Assembly: GCA_019638085.1 (NCBI GenBank)
Contig: JAHBUL010000004.1
Span: 185,128 to 249,127, forward strand
DNA: 64,000 nt
Direction of reading: 5' to 3'
Source of the DNA: Flavobacteriales bacterium
GTDB lineage: Bacteria; Bacteroidota; Bacteroidia; Flavobacteriales_F; PHOS-HE28
Both the position numbers and the translations under genes were made by a program. Shown piece by piece: positions 61,049-64,000 of this stretch. Within the stretch, counting starts at the first letter, position 1. Each line of letters starts with the position of its first letter. The notes beneath the pieces were generated by a model. That model was not told the origin of the DNA. It did not search any database and saw nothing but the letters and a program-made list of their open reading frames with translations.

Positions 61049-62116
61049 ATGCTGCGTGACCTGCTTGTGATCGAAACCGCCGGGGTACTTGCCGGACCTG
61101 CCGTGGGAATGTTCTTCGCCGAATTGGGCGCACGCGTGGTGAAGATCGAAAACCCATCGGCTGGCGGTGATGTCACCCGCCGATGGAAGCTCCCGGAAGA
61201 GGATCCGAGCTCGCCGGTGAGTGCCTATTTCAGCAGTGTGAACCACGGCAAGGAACACCTCCATCTCAACCTGAAAAGCGCCGAGGGCCGTAAGGATTTT
61301 GATGCCTTGCTGGCAAAGGCCGATGTGCTGATAAGTAACCATATGGCCCAGGATGCGGAAAAACTGGGGCTCACTCGCGACCGTCTCCGCGCCCTGAACC
61401 CCACCCTCATCCATGGCCACATCCGTGGATACGCCGATGATGCGGCACGCCCCGCCTATGACGTGGTGCTCCAAGCCGAGACCGGCTACCTGAGCATGAC
61501 GGGTACGGACCCCGAGCACTTGGCAAAATTGCCCGTGGCCGTCATCGACATACTCGCCGCCCACCAACTGAAGGAAGGATTGCTGCTGGCACTGCTGCAC
61601 AAGGCCCGAACAGGGCTGGGTGCGTACGTGGAGGTCTCCTTGGAGGAAGCAGCACTCACCGGGCTGGTGAACCAGGCCACCAATTGGCTGATGGCCGGCC
61701 ATGTGGCGCGGCCGTTGGGCACCTTGCACCCGAACATCGCCCCTTACGGCGAAGTGTTCCGCTGCGCGGACGGGGAACAGCTGGTATTGGCGGTGGGGAG
61801 CGATGTCCAGTTCACGAAGCTTTGCCAAATACTGGATCTACCGGACCTGACTTCGGATCCAAGGTTCATCACCAATGCCGACCGCGTGCAGCATAGAAAC
61901 GCGTTGGCGGCGGAACTGACCCCGGCCATGGCTGCAATACCAAGGCCCGAACTACTGGACAGCCTCCTACAGGCCGGCGTACCGGCAGGCGCAGTAAATA
62001 CGATCGACCAAGCGCTCTTCTCTCCTGCGGCCAAACGCATGACGCTGGAGGAAGTGATAGAGGGCGTGCGCACGGTGCGCATCAGGGGGAATGCCTTCCG
62101 GAGCGAGCACTACTAA
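61049..62116 (+). CDS. CaiB/BaiF family CoA transferase
   Basis: 355-residue class III CoA transferase. VIETAGVLAGPAVGMFFAELGARVVKIE at the N-terminus is the hallmark; YDVVLQAETGYLSMTG and GAYVEVSLEEAALTGL follow. The catalytic Asp expected near residue 165-175 is visible in AVIDILAAH. Acts on CoA esters of small acids or of racemic methyl-branched acids (alpha-methylacyl-CoA racemase branch). Substrate not determinable. An in-frame extension upstream overlaps the mscS gene and is rejected. Confidence 0.87.
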   Translation: MLRDLLVIETAGVLAGPAVGMFFAELGARVVKIENPSAGGDVTRRWKLPEEDPSSPVSAYFSSVNHGKEHLHLNLKSAEGRKDFDALLAKADVLISNHMAQDAEKLGLTRDRLRALNPTLIHGHIRGYADDAARPAYDVVLQAETGYLSMTGTDPEHLAKLPVAVIDILAAHQLKEGLLLALLHKARTGLGAYVEVSLEEAALTGLVNQATNWLMAGHVARPLGTLHPNIAPYGEVFRCADGEQLVLAVGSDVQFTKLCQILDLPDLTSDPRFITNADRVQHRNALAAELTPAMAAIPRPELLDSLLQAGVPAGAVNTIDQALFSPAAKRMTLEEVIEGVRTVRIRGNAFRSEHY

Positions 62117-62180
62117 CTGACTGGCCACTCTCAAGGCTCAAGACTCCGGACTCACGGACTCCTGACTCATAGACTCCAAC

Positions 62181-62741
62181 TCAAGCTCCGCTCTTCCGCT
62201 CGCGCTTCAACGCTGCCGCGACCAGGTGTACCAGCTTTCCCGCCTCCTCCTTGGTCAGACCTCTGCCGAATGCCACCTTCTTTTCGTGGTATTCAAAGCC
62301 CAAGCGTTCGGCACCGCGGGTCCAGAAGGAATCGCTCATCTGCCACTTCCACGAGGTTTCGTCCATGTTCAACAGGCCGAAGCGTTTGATGTTCGCGATG
62401 AAATAACGGTTCGCTTTCCCGAGCCGAAAGAGGCTGTCCTTGATGGTGAGTTCACCTTCCTGCACCCTCCAAAGTTCGAATCCTTTCAACCGCCAAAGCA
62501 CCACGAGCAGCACCCGTATCTCGAAGTAGATCCAGAAGGCAAGCAGGATGATCATGGGGACGAACATGTCCTTCTCCACGCCTCGAGAGAACTCATGGAT
62601 GAACACATAGCCGCATGCCGTCCAGGCCAGCAGCCAAGCAATGAGCAGGAAAACCTTGGAGCGAGGCAGACGATTGCTGATCACCACGCTCAGTCCACCT
62701 TCCCACTGTTGATAGCTGACGCGATCACTGATGAACTCCAT
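62181..62741 (-). CDS. hypothetical two-helix membrane protein
   Basis: 186 residues with two helices (VFLLIAWLLAWTACGYVFI and MIILLAFWIYFEIRVLLVVLW) followed by a cytosolic strand-rich domain (FELWRVQEGELTIKDSLFRLG, and GRGLTKEEAGKLVHLVAAAL). The shape recalls PH-domain-like membrane proteins (bPH2/YdbT type), but I cannot confirm this. It overlaps bshA by 17 nt and is probably co-transcribed with it. Confidence 0.65.
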   Translation of the reverse strand: MEFISDRVSYQQWEGGLSVVISNRLPRSKVFLLIAWLLAWTACGYVFIHEFSRGVEKDMFVPMIILLAFWIYFEIRVLLVVLWRLKGFELWRVQEGELTIKDSLFRLGKANRYFIANIKRFGLLNMDETSWKWQMSDSFWTRGAERLGFEYHEKKVAFGRGLTKEEAGKLVHLVAAALKRERKSGA

Positions 62742-63873
62742 TCGCTTTCACTTGATCCACTACCTCTTGGTAAAGTGCTTCATAAATGGGCAGGACACGG
62801 GTGATATCGAACTGCTCCGCAGCGCTCCTTGCTCCTTTGCGGTACTTCGCCAAGGTCATATCATCCTTTAGTATGGCCAATGCATTGGCCGTCATCCGGG
62901 CGGTATCCCCCACGTCGTTCATCAAGCCGGAAACCCCCTCTTCCACCACTTCGGAAAGTCCTCCGGCGTTGGTGCTTACCACTGGCACCCCACAGGCCAT
63001 GGCTTCCAGTGCCGCCAATCCGAAGCTCTCGGTCTCACTGGCCAGCACGAAGAGGTCGCAACTCGCCAGCACCGCCTCTGGATCGGTCATCTTTCCCAGG
63101 AAGAGCACATCATCACAAGTGCCATTGGCGCGGCACATGGCTTCCGCTGCATGGCGGTCCGGCCCATCGCCGATCAGGAGCAGCCGCGCGGGCATCTCCT
63201 TCCGGACACCCAGGAAAACGGTGAGAATATCCAACACCCGCTTCACCGGCCTGAAATTGCTGACATGTACCAAGAGCCGCTCCCCTTTGGGCGCAAAGCG
63301 CTTCTGTAACTCCTGGTCCATCTTCGCCGCATAGCGATCCATGCGGATGAAATTGGGGATCACCTGGATGTCGCGTTTTACCGGAAAGTGCTCGTAGGTT
63401 TCTTTCCGCAAGCTCTCGGAAACAGCGGTGACCGCATCGCTATGCTCAATGGCAAAAGTGATCACGGGCTCGAAGCTGGGGTCGCGGCCCACCAAGGTGA
63501 TGTCCGTACCATGCAACGTGGTGATGAAGGGAATACGGATGCCTTGGGCCTTCAGGATCTGTTGTGCGAGCCATGCCGCGGAAGCATGCGGAATGGCGTA
63601 GTGCACATGCAGGAGGTCGAGCCGTTCATGTTGCACAACATCCACCAACTTGCTCGTGAGCACCAGTTCATACGGTTGGTAATCGAACAGCGGATAATCG
63701 CTCACACGCACTTCGTGATAGAAGATGTTGGCCATGCCGCTACCTAGGCGCACGGGCCTGTCGTAGGTGATGAAATGCACGATATGGCCTTCCTCGGCGA
63801 GTGCAAGTCCCAATTCCGTGGCCACCACCCCCGAACCGCCGAAGGTGGGATAACAAACAATTCCGATGCGCAT
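62725..63873 (-). CDS. bshA: N-acetyl-alpha-D-glucosaminyl L-malate synthase BshA
   Basis: 382-residue GT4-family glycosyltransferase making the first intermediate of bacillithiol from UDP-GlcNAc and L-malate. IGIVCYPTFGGSGVVATELG is the BshA N-terminal signature; HVHYAIPHASAAWLAQQIL, TTLHGTDITLVG and VSNFRPVKRVLD follow, with the E-x7-E-type motif in ETESFGLAALEAMACGVPVV. The start at MRIGIVCYP matches the family; the upstream frame is excluded. A CAAAGGTC/GACCTTTG near-match to the -7 box lies 24 nt upstream. Presence of bacillithiol fits Bacteroidota and supports thiol-based stress defence by the OsmC protein. Confidence 0.93.
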   Translation of the reverse strand: MRIGIVCYPTFGGSGVVATELGLALAEEGHIVHFITYDRPVRLGSGMANIFYHEVRVSDYPLFDYQPYELVLTSKLVDVVQHERLDLLHVHYAIPHASAAWLAQQILKAQGIRIPFITTLHGTDITLVGRDPSFEPVITFAIEHSDAVTAVSESLRKETYEHFPVKRDIQVIPNFIRMDRYAAKMDQELQKRFAPKGERLLVHVSNFRPVKRVLDILTVFLGVRKEMPARLLLIGDGPDRHAAEAMCRANGTCDDVLFLGKMTDPEAVLASCDLFVLASETESFGLAALEAMACGVPVVSTNAGGLSEVVEEGVSGLMNDVGDTARMTANALAILKDDMTLAKYRKGARSAAEQFDITRVLPIYEALYQEVVDQVKANGVHQ

Positions 63874-64000
63874 GGATGTGTTCTTCAATAAGGGTCGCAA
63901 AGGTCGGCAGCACCCGGGGAACGGGGAAGCAAAACTCATGGAACCCTTGTGGGGCCACCCAGATCACACAGAACGCGGTTGAAGGAAGCCCTCCGGCCTT

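Noticed and set aside
1..64000. tRNA, rRNA, integrase or transposase genes
   Set aside because: None could be recognised by eye on either strand; a tRNAscan-SE or HMM search would be decisive.

Overview
The window is a chromosomal segment of a Bacteroidota bacterium, most likely a GC-rich member of the Flavobacteriales lineage. Evidence: four secreted proteins end in a type IX secretion (T9SS) type A sorting domain; many lipoproteins have a Bacteroidota-style lipobox; bshA points to bacillithiol synthesis; and several genes have a Bacteroidota -7 promoter box (TAnnTTnG) only 3-8 nt before the ATG. No rRNA, tRNA, CRISPR array, transposase or phage gene was recognised.

Layout. 0-11 kb: the end of an acyl-CoA dehydrogenase, three T9SS cargo proteins, an O-methyltransferase, a DUF2007 protein, a threonine aldolase and a histidine kinase. 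11-17.4 kb (minus strand): ompA-like gene, then a tight housekeeping run hpt-adk-obg-PAP2-crcB-pafA with 1-4 nt overlaps. 17.5-20.5 kb: a coupled pair of outer-membrane barrel proteins, the second with a helix-hairpin-helix N-terminus. 20.5-56 kb: a long accessory region of mostly small stress-associated genes: three DUF2383 proteins, OsmC, DUF748, DUF1328, an AI-2E-type transporter, three small LTxxQ-like secreted proteins, a pyridoxamine-oxidase-fold protein, YtxH, a low-affinity iron permease family protein, ferritin, a Ku-LigD-topoisomerase IB repair operon, a Nudix hydrolase and DUF305. Two large sensor kinases are embedded in it, one a 1530-residue CheB-CheR-PAS-kinase-receiver fusion. 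57-64 kb: GNAT-nitrilase and DUF389 genes, a frameshifted mscS, a CoA transferase and bshA.

Main unusual observations. (1) A family of intergenic hairpin repeats at 23.4, 50.5 and 56.6-56.9 kb keeps its 13-nt loop while its stems change in a compensated way. (2) A GGYAYGAWWWTG-type element sits 26-33 nt before the ATG of several small genes in the stress region and may define a regulon. (3) TAnnTTnG boxes abut start codons, implying leaderless transcripts. (4) A deletion joins two convergent genes (SRAP peptidase and a short-chain dehydrogenase), truncating both. (5) mscS carries one frameshift. (6) LigD has a Gly-Lys-Glu minisatellite linker.

How the genes may work together (inference): the 20-56 kb region looks like a general-stress and desiccation/DNA-damage module. 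It combines non-homologous end joining, iron storage, peroxide and thiol defence and envelope proteins, possibly co-regulated through the GGYAYGA element and sensed by the embedded kinases. Its family content resembles general stress regulons known from Alphaproteobacteria, although no EcfG/PhyR regulator is seen here.
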